In this document: positions 1-9,410 of the stretch, piece by piece | Position numbering within the stretch: position 1 is the first letter of the stretch | Layout of the letters: each line of letters starts with the position of its first letter | Source of the DNA: Shewanella dokdonensis | GTDB taxonomy: Bacteria; Pseudomonadota; Gammaproteobacteria; Enterobacterales; Shewanellaceae | Assembly (NCBI RefSeq): GCF_018394335.1 | Contig: NZ_CP074572.1 | Location: forward strand, 3,968,001-4,032,000 | DNA: 64,000 nucleotides | Direction: 5' to 3' | Translations under genes and position numbers: made by a program | Notes under the pieces: model-generated | What the model was told of the DNA's origin: nothing | The model's database searches: none | What the model saw: the letters and a program-made list of their open reading frames with translations, nothing else

Positions 1-527
1 AGCAATGCGCCAGTGTTAATACCGTGCTGGAAGTGATTGAACAGCTGTCTGAACAGACTAACTTACTGGCACTCAATGCCGCCATTGAAGCGGCCAGAGC
101 GGGTGAAGCTGGCCGTGGTTTTGCTGTGGTTGCCGACGAAGTCCGGGCACTCGCGCAACGCTCTTCGGGGTCGGCTAAAGAGATTTTTGCCATCATTCAT
201 CAGCTCAGTGATCAGAGTCGCCAAGCGGTTGCGGAAATGGATAAAAGCCAGACACTTACGCAGCACAGTATGGAACTCGAACAGCAACTGGTGAATCGTT
301 TGAACGAGGAAGCTCAGGCACTTGGCCGGATCACCGCCAACAGTCACCAGATTGCAGTAGCCACCGAGGAGCAAGCCTACACGGTAGAACAGCTCCATCT
401 GAATTCATGCCGTCTGCAAAGTGGTGTTGCTAAATTGCAGGAAAACAGCCAGGAAGCCAGCACCCATGGTGAAGAGTTAAGACGCCAGAGTGAACGGCAA
501 CAAGAGTTGATCTCGCAATTCAAATAA
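1..527 (+). CDS. Methyl-accepting chemotaxis protein, C-terminal part (cut by window edge)
   Basis: This is the cytoplasmic signalling end of a chemoreceptor; the sensor and membrane parts lie upstream of the window. The reading frame is open from base 3 and stops at 525-527. The visible part begins inside the conserved hairpin tip ([16 protein letters not shown], then [18 protein letters not shown]), which binds CheA and CheW, and continues through a long heptad-rich helix toward the C terminus. No CheB/CheR pentapeptide is visible at the end, which finishes with QELISQFK. The ligand cannot be inferred because the sensor domain is missing. The gene converges on the AsmA-like gene with a hairpin between them. 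Confidence 0.93.
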   Translation, partial: QCASVNTVLEVIEQLSEQTNLLALNAAIEAARAGEAGRGFAVVADEVRALAQRSSGSAKEIFAIIHQLSDQSRQAVAEMDKSQTLTQHSMELEQQLVNRLNEEAQALGRITANSHQIAVATEEQAYTVEQLHLNSCRLQSGVAKLQENSQEASTHGEELRRQSERQQELISQFK

Positions 528-555
528 AACTGAGCTAATTATTTGTTTCAAAAAG

Positions 556-584
556 AAAAGTCAGACATAAAGTCTGACTTTTTT
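556..584. terminator. Bidirectional intrinsic terminator between receptor gene and AsmA-like gene
   Basis: An 11-bp stem (AAAAGTCAGAC pairing with GTCTGACTTTT, loop ATAAA) is followed by a T run on the plus strand and by a T-rich stretch on the minus strand. It lies between two convergent genes and can serve both. Confidence 0.85.
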
Positions 585-601
585 ATCACCTAAAATAAAA
601 C

Positions 602-2441
602 CTACTGCACACCCAGCTTTTTAAATAGGCTGTCTTTTAGCTTATCTTTGGCTTTTTCTGCTTCATCTTTCAGCTTGTTTTTAAACAAGGCATCAGTATC
701 GAGTGAAAATTTCGGTTCGGCAAAAGAGCCACTGATCAATAACGGAATCTCAATACCCGCCAATTGCTCGGAGCCTTTACCACCTTGCCCTTTTAGAGTG
801 TCTACCAACGCGGTTTTCAAGCGATAATCCAAAGATTCTTGCAGCAAATTCGCACCACCAGCCCCTGATAACCGAATCAGTGGTGATGACATGGCCAGAT
901 CTGGGTTGTTAGCAACCCCATCTTTTACCGTAAAGTTGCCAGTAAGACTGGTAAAGTCGGTTTTCTGTTCTTCGGCTTTGGGACTACTCAAATCACCTTT
1001 CAGTTTGGCCTGCGCATTACGGATCATCAGCGGAATATTGATTCCGTATAACGCACCATCAGCAATATTAAAACTGCCATTCACATCCAGATTCTTTTTA
1101 ATATTATCGGGCAACAGACTGCTACCACTGCCTTTGGCGGTAATATTGGCATTTCCTGCCAGCATATCGATTTGCGCGGCATCGGTCAGCAAGGGGCGCA
1201 GATGCACCTGACTGAGTGATGAATTGAAACTGTAACTTGCCACCGGCTGGCGGCCATCCACTTTTGCGGAGGCGTTCAATTTACCTTGGTACAGATCCGC
1301 CGTCATTTGCTGAAGTTCCAAAACGCCATTATTCAATTTGGCGTTCATCACCCAGTTCTCTGTGGTTAACCCTGCCACCTTTAATGATTTGACCGAGAGT
1401 CCCAGCGTCATATTAACGGCCTTCATACCACTGAGATCTGGCTCGGTGGTCGCCGCCGGACTACTTGCCTTAGGCTGCGCATCCTTATTGGATGTTTCTG
1501 GTGCCGCTGGCAGTAACTTATCCAGGTCGATATCCCCAAATGCCAGCTTAGTCTCTACCTGAGGCACCTTGCCGCCATAGGCAACGGTCATATCGCCGCT
1601 ACCGGAGATATCAGCAACGGTTAATTGGCTTAACACTAAAGACAAGGCCTGTTTGGCGGTATCAATATGAATGTCTGCATTCAGATTAGCTTGCATTTCG
1701 CCATGTGGAATCGAGCCACCTTTTACGGTGTTTTTGATTGAAAAATCTTTTAGGTCAAGCTGTTGCAGATTTGCAGATATTTTCAGTTGTCCTTCGCCTT
1801 CACTGGCGAGCGTCATCTGTGGCATCTCACCGCTGAATTGATAGGCAAGTGGCGCAAATTTATCCAAGGCCAGTGCCCCGAGTGTTAGTGAGGACAAGGT
1901 AAAAATATTTTCTGTACCCTGCTGACGATCCAGCAAACGCACCTGCGCATTGGTGACACTGATGCCACCGATATTCAATCCCGCCAAGGTCAAATTATTG
2001 CTATGGCTGTCAGCCACTTGGGTATCTGTTTTCGGTGCGGAGGATGTCGCCTTACCCGCCAACCCATCAAAACTGTTGCGTCCATCTTTGGCGGTCTCAA
2101 GATTGAGCTGTAATCCATCCAGCTTCAGCTCAGAAATCTGCACATCCTTACTTAGCAGTGGTAACAAGGCAACATTGGCCACAATTTGGTTGACTGCCAC
2201 CATCTTTTTCTGCAAAATCTTTAGGATTGCTGAGCGTGATACCACCCGCTTCAATACCCAAGGAGGGGAAAAACGTCCAGCTAAGATCTCTATCAATTGT
2301 CATGGTTCTGCCGGTCTGTTTCTCAACAGCAGCAATGATCTGTGGTTTAAAATCGTTGGGGTCAAACAATACTGTCAGGTAGAACCCAAGGCCTACTACA
2401 ACCAGTAGTAATATGCCAACAATCCACTTTAATGCTCTCAT
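602..2441 (-). CDS. AsmA family protein (one apparent frameshift)
   Basis: AsmA-family proteins are inner-membrane-anchored periplasmic proteins linked to lipid transport or outer-membrane assembly. Reading from ATG at 2441, a single N-terminal membrane segment (about residues 4-24, IVGILLLVVVGLGFY) is followed by the family opening (DPNDFKPQI, then GGITLSNP). The frame breaks at about 2205-2209, in a run of five A on the coding strand; removing one A joins both halves as AEKMVAVNQIVAN. The remaining protein has the repetitive beta-rich AsmA body and the C-terminal AsmA domain (GSFNIADGALYGINI). Corrected length is 612 residues, near the usual size for AsmA. I take the break as a likely base-calling error. 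The paralogue within the family is not certain. Confidence 0.85.
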
Positions 2442-2475
2442 TATTCAGTCCTTTTACTTGCATCCTGATAGTTGA

Positions 2476-2969
2476 TTAGCTTATCAGACTCAGATCCAAT
2501 GCTGTATCGCTGATCGCTAAACCATTGTCATCGGCATAGATTATCATCCCACTTAGCACAGTTTGATTACCAAATAGCAACGGACAATTAACTTCACCGG
2601 CGCCTTTACGCTCGGTTTTAATGGGAACCGTTGCCAGCGCTTTAATGCCTAACGGCATCTGAGCCAGCGCGCCCGCGTCACGAATGGCGCCATTGATCAC
2701 CACCCCGGCCCAACCGTTATCTACGGCACTTTGTCCGATTAAATCGCCCATCAACGCTTTATTGCACGAGGCACCACCATCAACCACCAGCACTTTGCCC
2801 TTCCCCGGCCGAGCCAGCAGTTGCTTGACCATAGAATTATCTTCGTAACACTGTACGGTTACGACCTCCCCCAAAATATATGGTGACCACCATATTGTTT
2901 TAGTGGCAGCGGCAACAACTGTATCTGTTCAGGAAAGGTGTCAAAAAGTTCAGGAAGTAAATCCAACAT
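2476..2969 (-). CDS. RraA family protein (one apparent frameshift)
   Basis: The protein belongs to the RraA fold, which includes the RNase E inhibitor RraA and the related 4-hydroxy-4-methyl-2-oxoglutarate aldolases. Visible family blocks are VVTVQCYEDN, KVLVVDGGAS and the loop GWAGVVINGAIRD. The longest open stretch starts at a TTG at 2874, which would cut off the N terminus. An ATG at 2969 followed by LDLLPELFDTFPEQ is in frame if one G is added to the five-G run at 2868-2872, giving FWGEVVTVQ and 164 residues, the normal family size. The N terminus differs from that of classical RraA (MKYDTSELCDIY), so this may be the RraA paralogue and not the RNase E regulator itself. Confidence 0.85.
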
Positions 2970-3164
2970 GATAAACAGGCCTTTTACAAATATTTACTTA
3001 TAAGACTAGCGACCTTATTGCTCAGTCTCAAGTTTAAGCTGTTGCGTTATACTACTTGAGTAAATAGTAGAAAATAATATAAACTCGCACCGCTGTTCTA
3101 TTTTTTCAGAGCAGTGATTTATCCTGTCCTGGTGGGAACATTTACTTTTATTTAAGAGAATAAC

Positions 3165-3482
3165 ATGAGCAAAGATCTCGACCTGCAAAGCGCTATCGCG
3201 GCACTTGACGAATATGGATATGATAAAAAGCATTCAACGGATCTTGAACAAGCTAGAAACAAACTGCAAATGACCCGCTATCTTAAATCTCTGGATTACA
3301 GCCTGAAGCGTATGCAACTGCTACAGGACGCGGTCAATGAGTTAGTAGACGAAATGCAGAATCAACAAGTAAAGCACGAAAAAATTCAGACATTCAAAAC
3401 CAAAGTGATTAACCTTTCCAAGGAACTGAATATGAGCTATGACGAGGTTGTCAATTACATGTCAGCCTCTCAAAGTAAATAA
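3165..3482 (+). CDS. Small hypothetical protein, helical
   Basis: A 105-residue protein that I do not recognise. It has no signal peptide and no cysteine, is highly charged, and looks almost entirely helical, with a probable coiled coil in the middle (about residues 38-85, rich in Leu, Glu, Gln and Lys). A C-terminal segment LSKELNMSYDEVVNYM resembles the helix-turn style seen in small nucleoid or regulatory proteins, but this is only an impression. It stands alone: a long leader lies upstream and a clear terminator follows, so it is probably its own transcription unit. The ATG is preceded by AAGAGAATAAC, a weak ribosome binding site. Confidence 0.7.
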   Translation: MSKDLDLQSAIAALDEYGYDKKHSTDLEQARNKLQMTRYLKSLDYSLKRMQLLQDAVNELVDEMQNQQVKHEKIQTFKTKVINLSKELNMSYDEVVNYMSASQSK

Positions 3483-3500
3483 ATTTGTATTACTCTTCCA

Positions 3501-3530
3501 GTGGCCGCGGTTATTAGCGGCTACCGTTTT
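3501..3530 (+). terminator. Intrinsic terminator after the small helical protein
   Basis: Stem GTGGCCGC / GCGGCTAC (one G-U pair) with an eight-base loop is followed by CGTTTTAT, 19 bases after the stop codon at 3482. Confidence 0.7.
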
Positions 3531-3742
3531 ATATAAAGCCAAATCATTATTCACATCTAATATATTCATTGTTGCAAAATTAAATTTAACACCCTCTACT
3601 ATAAAATATTCCTGATAGTGCCCACTGCTTTATAGTACAGCATATTGGATACTGGCGTTCATACGCACTTCTACTAGACTTAAAAGCGCTACCCTTTATA
3701 GGTGTTATCACTATCAGTATCTGGGTTCTTGGTGCGCATAAT

Positions 3743-4741
3743 ATGGAAAAATACCTTTTGCTGCTATTTTTACTGATTAGCAGTGTGTTGTTGTGGTTGG
3801 GAGTATCCGCTGATCCCACCTATGTTTCACCTTTAGCACGCCCATTACGCATCGCAGTATCAACCTCACCACTCTCCTCGCCGATCATCGTTGCCGAGCG
3901 TATGGGGATGTTCAGTAAACAGCATCTCACGGTACAACTGCTACCCATAAAAGGCGGGAACAACTGCTTTGATGCCTTGATGCGCGGAGATGCCGATCTC
4001 GCAACCAGTTCTGAAACCGTGGTGATGTTTAACAGTTTTCAGCGTAATGATTTCAGTATCATCAGTAGTTTTGCTGAATCCGATAACGATATAAAGCTGC
4101 TGACCAAAAGCGCTTCAGGTATTCAGCAACTAGAGCAACTGTTGCATCACAATGTTGGAATTGTTGCCGGTAGTGCCAGTGAATATTTCATGGATGCACT
4201 GTTATTGATGCACGAATACCCACAGCAATTGGTGCAAAAAACCGATATTTCCCCGAATGATTTAGGAGATGCGTTGCTGGCCGATGCGGTTGATGCTATC
4301 TCAATTTGGGAACCGTTTGCCTTCCAGTTACAACAACAGTATCCACAACAAATATATCGGTTTAACACTAAAGGCATTTATAACTTAACCTTTAATCTGT
4401 TGGTGCGGCGTGACGATATTACCACGCATTTACAGCAGCATATCGGCGTACTTAAAGCCCTTGATGAAGCCATTCAGTACATTATCAACGAACCTGAAAA
4501 ATCCCAGCAGTTGGTGTCCGACTACCTAAAAGTACCAACGGCCGAAGTTGCCGCATTGTGGCCCGATTACCTGTTTCGACTATCCTTAGGCAATACGCTG
4601 CTCAGTAATCTACAGTCACAGAGCCGTTGGGCAATAGAGGCTAATTTGGTTAAACCTCAGGCCGTGCCTGATTACCGTTTTTACATTGAGCCAACGGCAC
4701 TCAACCAAGTGATACACCGACCCCTGGTACGCAAAGAATGA
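3743..4741 (+). CDS. Periplasmic substrate-binding protein of NMT1/SsuA type
   Basis: A 332-residue protein with an N-terminal signal (about residues 4-24, LLLLFLLISSVLLWLGVSA) and a bilobed binding-protein fold of the NMT1/THI5 and SsuA/TauA group: LRIAVSTSPLSSPIIVAERMGMF opens lobe one, LMRGDADLATSSETVVMF is the typical ligand-site helix, and DAVDAISIWEPFAFQL the second-lobe hinge block. No ABC permease or ATPase gene is nearby. Instead the stop codon overlaps the start of a membrane diguanylate cyclase gene by four bases (ATGA), so the two are translationally coupled. I infer that it is a sensory binding protein that passes ligand status to the cyclase. The ligand is unknown; nitrate, sulfonate or pyrimidine-like compounds are typical of the fold. 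Confidence 0.85.
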   Translation: MEKYLLLLFLLISSVLLWLGVSADPTYVSPLARPLRIAVSTSPLSSPIIVAERMGMFSKQHLTVQLLPIKGGNNCFDALMRGDADLATSSETVVMFNSFQRNDFSIISSFAESDNDIKLLTKSASGIQQLEQLLHHNVGIVAGSASEYFMDALLLMHEYPQQLVQKTDISPNDLGDALLADAVDAISIWEPFAFQLQQQYPQQIYRFNTKGIYNLTFNLLVRRDDITTHLQQHIGVLKALDEAIQYIINEPEKSQQLVSDYLKVPTAEVAALWPDYLFRLSLGNTLLSNLQSQSRWAIEANLVKPQAVPDYRFYIEPTALNQVIHRPLVRKE

Positions 4742-6054
4742 GAATATCAAAACGCCTGAAATTACTGGTGGCCTTGTGTGTAATCCTCGCTGTTGCTCAT
4801 GGCATTGCGCTGCTCAACCAACGCACTATGATGGTGCGTTCCTTCGAGCAGATAAACCACCTGACCGAAGTACAGTTACGGGTTGATCTATTACGCTCTC
4901 ATTTGTGGCTGTTGCAGCAATATCAGGATCAAAAAGCAATCAACGATACCGCCAGGGCATTGGATAATCTGCGTCATTTCGTCGATACGGCACAAGCTCT
5001 AGAAATGGACGGCCGGGAAACCAAATTACTGAATAATCTTAAGCGCCATGAGGATAATATCGGGGTGTTGCTGGAGCTTTCCCGGCAGAACTTCAGCAAT
5101 GGGGAAGCACCGCAGTCGAGCAGTAATAATGTGCTGACAGCAAGATATAGCGCCATCATCCAGTCAATGAGTGAAGATTTGCTACGACTGCAAACTCAGG
5201 TGATTGATAATGCTAGAAATCTTCAAGTACAACATCTGTATTTTAATGGCACTTTACTGTCTGCCATTGCGGTTCTGGTCACCCTCTTTTCACTGCAAAC
5301 ACTGTCGCGCTTTAAGATGCACTTATCGACATTGAAAAAAGGCATAAAGGATCTGGCAGATGGCGATCTATTCAGCAAAGTCAGAATGCCCAAGGGTGAA
5401 GAATTTGGTGAAGTGGCAGAAGAGTTCAACCGCATGAAACAGGAGTTGCTGGTGGCAACCCGTAAGCGCGATCAACTGCAACAGGAAGTAGAAGAGCAAA
5501 CCCGCCGCCTACAGCAGCAACAGGAAAAATTGCGGCATATGGCCGAACACGACGACCTGACTGGCGTCTTAAACCGTGGCGCCGCCACCACCCAGATTGA
5601 ACTGGCCATTGAACGCTGCAAACGCCAACAACAGCAAGCCGCACTGTTATTTATAGACCTTGACCGTTTCAAACCCATCAATGATAGCCTGGGTCATGCC
5701 GCAGGTGATGCCGTCTTGAAAGAGATTGCGCAACGTCTGCACCACAGCCTACGGGCTTCCGATATGATCGCCCGTATCGGTGGGGATGAGTTCATCGTGT
5801 GGTTGGAACCGGTACATAATCACGATGAAATTGAACTGGTGGCCGAAAAAGTTCAGGACACAGGGCGAGCCATCACCCTCTACGAGCAGACGCTGGATGT
5901 GGGCTTAAGTGTTGGCATCAGCGTTTATCCTAACGACGGACACACGCTTAACGCACTCCTGAATCACGCCGACTCCGCCATGTATGAAACCAAAAAGCGG
6001 CTGCAACGGCACCAACGTACTGACGACATCACCCCAGCGAAAATGGCTGAGTAA
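4738..6054 (+). CDS. Membrane diguanylate cyclase with HAMP and GGDEF domains
   Basis: A 438-residue protein that should make cyclic di-GMP. It has a membrane helix at about residues 8-26, a periplasmic helical region to about 165, a second helix at about 168-190, a HAMP linker (190-243), a Gln/Glu-rich coiled coil (about 238-268) and a GGDEF domain. The catalytic loop is intact: GGDEF at residues 348-352 (bases 5779-5793), with an RASD motif just upstream that fits the inhibitory I-site RxxD. The start ATG overlaps the stop of the binding-protein gene, so both are made together. The periplasmic region is predicted to receive the signal from that binding protein. The gene ends three bases before the convergent msrQ. 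Confidence 0.92.
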   Translation: MRISKRLKLLVALCVILAVAHGIALLNQRTMMVRSFEQINHLTEVQLRVDLLRSHLWLLQQYQDQKAINDTARALDNLRHFVDTAQALEMDGRETKLLNNLKRHEDNIGVLLELSRQNFSNGEAPQSSSNNVLTARYSAIIQSMSEDLLRLQTQVIDNARNLQVQHLYFNGTLLSAIAVLVTLFSLQTLSRFKMHLSTLKKGIKDLADGDLFSKVRMPKGEEFGEVAEEFNRMKQELLVATRKRDQLQQEVEEQTRRLQQQQEKLRHMAEHDDLTGVLNRGAATTQIELAIERCKRQQQQAALLFIDLDRFKPINDSLGHAAGDAVLKEIAQRLHHSLRASDMIARIGGDEFIVWLEPVHNHDEIELVAEKVQDTGRAITLYEQTLDVGLSVGISVYPNDGHTLNALLNHADSAMYETKKRLQRHQRTDDITPAKMAE

Positions 6055-6057
6055 CGC

Positions 6058-6660
6058 TTAGCGCCGCCACCGAGCAATAAGGGGTTTTATTCGCAATGAC
6101 AGCAATAGCAGTGCCAGCACTATGTAAATACTGGGTTCAATAATCTCCGATTTGACTGACCAATAATAATGTACCGTCACCAACATCACCGCAGGATACA
6201 CCGCATAGTGTAACTGTTGCCAATGTCGACCCATGCGCCGTTGTGCTGCTTTAAAAGAGGTCAGCGCCAATGATAAAAGTATCAACCAGGCGCTCGCTCC
6301 CACTACAATGTAGGGGCGCTTAACGATTTCCTGCACTAATAATTGCCAAGCAAATAACAGATCTAGGCTGAAATATGCAGCCAGATGCAAACAAGCGTAA
6401 CTGAAAGTCCACAACCCCAGCGGGCGGCGCAACTGCATCAGCATGCCTTGCTTGCTCCAGCGTGCCAACGGTGAAACCAGCAGCGTCAGCAGTAGCAGAT
6501 TGAGTGCCCCTTTCCCTAAAAAATGAATAATGTATTGCACCGGATCGCCACCGGCGGCATCACTATTCACGGCTAACAATAGCCATAACAATGGCAAGGC
6601 AGCGGCAAGATGCAACAAGGCTTTGCCCCAAAACAACTGCCGTCTGGAAATACGCCACAT
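6058..6660 (-). CDS. msrQ: MsrQ, haem-binding membrane subunit of methionine sulfoxide reductase
   Basis: MsrQ (YedZ) is a six-helix inner-membrane b-type haem protein that passes electrons from the quinone pool to MsrP. The 200-residue sequence has several hydrophobic helices and the family histidines in helix contexts such as YACLHLAAYF and HWQQLHYAVYPAVMLVTVHYYW. Its ATG shares one base with the msrP stop region at 6660, so the two genes are co-transcribed and probably coupled. Length matches the family. Confidence 0.95.
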   Translation of the reverse strand: MWRISRRQLFWGKALLHLAAALPLLWLLLAVNSDAAGGDPVQYIIHFLGKGALNLLLLTLLVSPLARWSKQGMLMQLRRPLGLWTFSYACLHLAAYFSLDLLFAWQLLVQEIVKRPYIVVGASAWLILLSLALTSFKAAQRRMGRHWQQLHYAVYPAVMLVTVHYYWSVKSEIIEPSIYIVLALLLLSLRIKPLIARWRR

Positions 6661-7685
6661 CAGAAAAATTTCCTCAAATCCATCCCTTGATATAGCGCAG
6701 CAACTTGGGCCGCATAACCATTAAAAGGCAAGGTTGGGATCCGTTTAGCGTTAAACAGCCCGCCTTCCGCAATGCGCCGTTCGCTGGCTTGAGACCAACG
6801 CGGATGATCAACTTGCGGATTCACATTGGCATAAAACCCATACTCATGTGGCACCAACTGATTCCAGCTGGCAGGCGGCTGTTTATCGACCAGTCGAATA
6901 CGTACCACCGACTTAATACTCTTAAAACCATACTTCCACGGCACCACCAAACGAATAGGTGCACCACTCTGCGGCGACAAGGTTTTATCGTAAAGGCCAA
7001 CGGCCATAAATGTCAGTTCATTCGTTGCTTCATCCAGCCGCAGCCCTTCAACATAAGGATAATGAATACCGCCCCCCATCAAAGGGTTACGTTGTCCAGG
7101 CAGTTGTTCCGGATCAAACAGCGTCTCAAACGCTACATGAGTTGCCTTACTGTTGACGCCGACTTTTTGTAACAATGCCGCCAGCGGAAACCCGACCCAA
7201 GGGATCACCATTGACCAAGCTTCAACACAGCGCAATCGATAAGTCCGTTGTTCCAATGGCAATAACTTGTAAAGCTCGTCATACCCTATTGTCATAGGTT
7301 TATCGACCAAGCCGTCAATGGTCAGTGTCCAGGGATCCACTTGCAGTTTTTGTGCATTCTCAAACGGATCCTGCTTACCCGTACCAAATTCATAAAAATT
7401 ATTGTGGCGAATGATTTTATCGTAAGGCGTTTGTGTTTCTGCGGTCTGATAACCTTGATCCACGGTGAAATTCAGTTGCCGAGTGGCAAATAACGTCTGA
7501 GGCTCTCCAAACAGATCAAATATGCCCGCCTGAACATAGCCAGGCAAACTCGCGGCAATACTGCCAAATCCCAACATGGCCGTGATGCGCCGTCGGTCGC
7601 GGAAAACCGCCTCGGGCGTCACCTCTGACGCAGGCAAATCCCAATGGAGTTGCTGCCGGATGCCTTTGATAAATTTGCGATTCAT
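6660..7685 (-). CDS. msrP: MsrP, periplasmic protein-methionine-sulfoxide reductase catalytic subunit
   Basis: MsrP (YedY) is the molybdopterin enzyme that repairs oxidised methionines in periplasmic proteins. The 341-residue protein carries a twin-arginine signal (RRRITAMLGFGSIAASLPGYVQA, arginines at about residues 31-33) for export after cofactor insertion. The molybdenum-ligand cysteine is in YRLRCVEAWSMVIPWVGFPL. Other family blocks are NNFYEFG, DPWTLTIDGLV, PWKYGFKSIKSV, DEYGFYANVNP-like (HEYGFYANVNPQVDHPRWSQ) and GYAAQVAALYQGMDLR at the end. It is the first gene of a two-gene operon with msrQ. Confidence 0.97.
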   Translation of the reverse strand: MNRKFIKGIRQQLHWDLPASEVTPEAVFRDRRRITAMLGFGSIAASLPGYVQAGIFDLFGEPQTLFATRQLNFTVDQGYQTAETQTPYDKIIRHNNFYEFGTGKQDPFENAQKLQVDPWTLTIDGLVDKPMTIGYDELYKLLPLEQRTYRLRCVEAWSMVIPWVGFPLAALLQKVGVNSKATHVAFETLFDPEQLPGQRNPLMGGGIHYPYVEGLRLDEATNELTFMAVGLYDKTLSPQSGAPIRLVVPWKYGFKSIKSVVRIRLVDKQPPASWNQLVPHEYGFYANVNPQVDHPRWSQASERRIAEGGLFNAKRIPTLPFNGYAAQVAALYQGMDLRKFF

Positions 7686-7889
7686 AGCTCATACGCCTCA
7701 GACAATAACGGATTTACATTAGACAACACTAGTGCCATTCAGTTGCATGTGCAAATACTGAAATACCGTGCGCCATCCGCCAAAGTACAAGCCTTGAGCA
7801 GCTGTCAAATCCAGTAACGACAAGGGCTTGAAGCCACTACTTATCCGTGCGACCCTAATCTATAAATCGTTTGTGACAGGAACAACGGC

Positions 7890-9373
7890 ATGGATTTGGT
7901 CAGTGAACTTTTGGCCCCAAGACTCTCTATCATCTGGTTGCTAGTTGCGGTAATACTGAGTGGATTGCTGTGCATCTGGCAGACAAAACGCCGTCAGGCA
8001 CAACTGCAACAAACCAGCGATGCACTGTATCAGCAACAGTTACAGCAACTCACAGAGCAACTGTTGAGTGCCCAGGAACGGTTGCAGCAGCAAACCAATG
8101 AGTTGGGCATGGCGCAAGCCAGAGCGGAAAGAGTACCCGCCTTGGAGCTGTTAGTTAAAGACACCCAACATAAGCTGATGGAAACCCAGCTAAATCTGTC
8201 AAAATCCAATGCTATGCAACAGACTCTCAGCGCCCGCTTTGACGCCGAACAGCAAGCGCTGAACGACAAACTCGCCTTGTTAGAAAGCAGTGAAGCGCGG
8301 CTTAAAACCCAATTTGAGAATCTTGCAAACAAAATTTTTGATGACAAAAGTGCTAAGTTGCAATCGCAAAATGCCCAGCAAATGGATGGTTTTGTAGCAC
8401 CGCTCAAACAACAACTTGAAGGTTTTAGACAACAGATAAGTGAATCCTATTCAAAAGAACAGGCTGAGCGTTTCTCGCTTAAACATCAGTTAGAAGAATT
8501 AAAGCAACTCAATCAACGGATGAGTGAAGATGCGGTCAATCTGACCCGCGCCCTTAAAGGCGATAACAAACAGCAGGGAAACTGGGGGAAGTGATCCTGG
8601 AGCGGGTGCTGTCTGAAAGTGGGCTGCGTGTGGGGCACGAATATGAGATTCAACAGGATCTGCAAAATGACAGCGGCAAGCATTTCAAACCTGACGTCAT
8701 CGTCCATCTGCCCGATGACAAAGACGTCGTGATTGACTCAAAAATGTCACTGCTGGCCTATGAGCGTTATTTCAATGCCAATACTGATGAAGAAAAACTG
8801 CTGGCAGCTAAAGAGCACGTCAACTCGCTGCGCACCCACATAAAAGGTCTGGGACAAAAAGATTACCAGAAGTTACATGGACTCAAGAGCCTAGACTATG
8901 TGTTGATGTTCATACCACTGGAACCCGCCTTTTTGCTGGCACTGGAACAAGAACCGCAACTGGTTAACTACGCGCTGGAAAATAATATTATGCTGGTGAG
9001 CCCCACTAATCTGTTGGTGGCGTTAAGAACGATCAATAATATCTGGCGCTACGAGTATCAGAATCAACATGCGCAGCGCATCGCCCGTCAAGCAGGCAAA
9101 ATCTACGATAAACTTTGTGGATTCGTTGACGATATGGACAAACTCGGCCGCGCACTTTCGAGTGCAGATAAATGCTTTAGTGGGGCGATGAACAAACTCA
9201 CAAGCGGCCGCGGCAACCTGATCCAGCAAGCCCAGCAGATAAAACAACTGGGAGCCGAAACCAGCAAACAACTGGACAGCAACTTGTTGGATAAAGCTTT
9301 AGGCAATGACGCCGATGGCGAAGAGACAATTGGACATTTGGATGCCGCCAGAAAAGCGGTGAACGGATCCTAG
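7890..9373 (+). CDS. rmuC: RmuC, DNA recombination protein (one apparent frameshift)
   Basis: RmuC-family proteins limit DNA inversion between short inverted repeats and carry a PD-(D/E)xK-like nuclease core. The N-terminal part has one membrane helix (about residues 13-29) and a long coiled coil rich in Gln and Leu. The core follows: GNWGEVILERVLSESGLR, FKPDVIVHLPDDKDVVIDSKMSLLAYERY. The frame breaks in the five-G run at 8584-8588 exactly inside the conserved GNWGE motif; one more G restores it and gives 494 residues, close to the E. coli size of 475. A sequencing error is the likely cause. Confidence 0.92.
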
Positions 9374-9410
9374 ATTGCAGCAGTATTAGGATTCAACAGT
9401 AGGAGTGTGT

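Noticed and set aside
2476..2874. Short RraA-family protein starting at TTG 2874
   Set aside because: It would lack the N-terminal part of the fold; the upstream ATG at 2969 gives the full family length if one G is restored.
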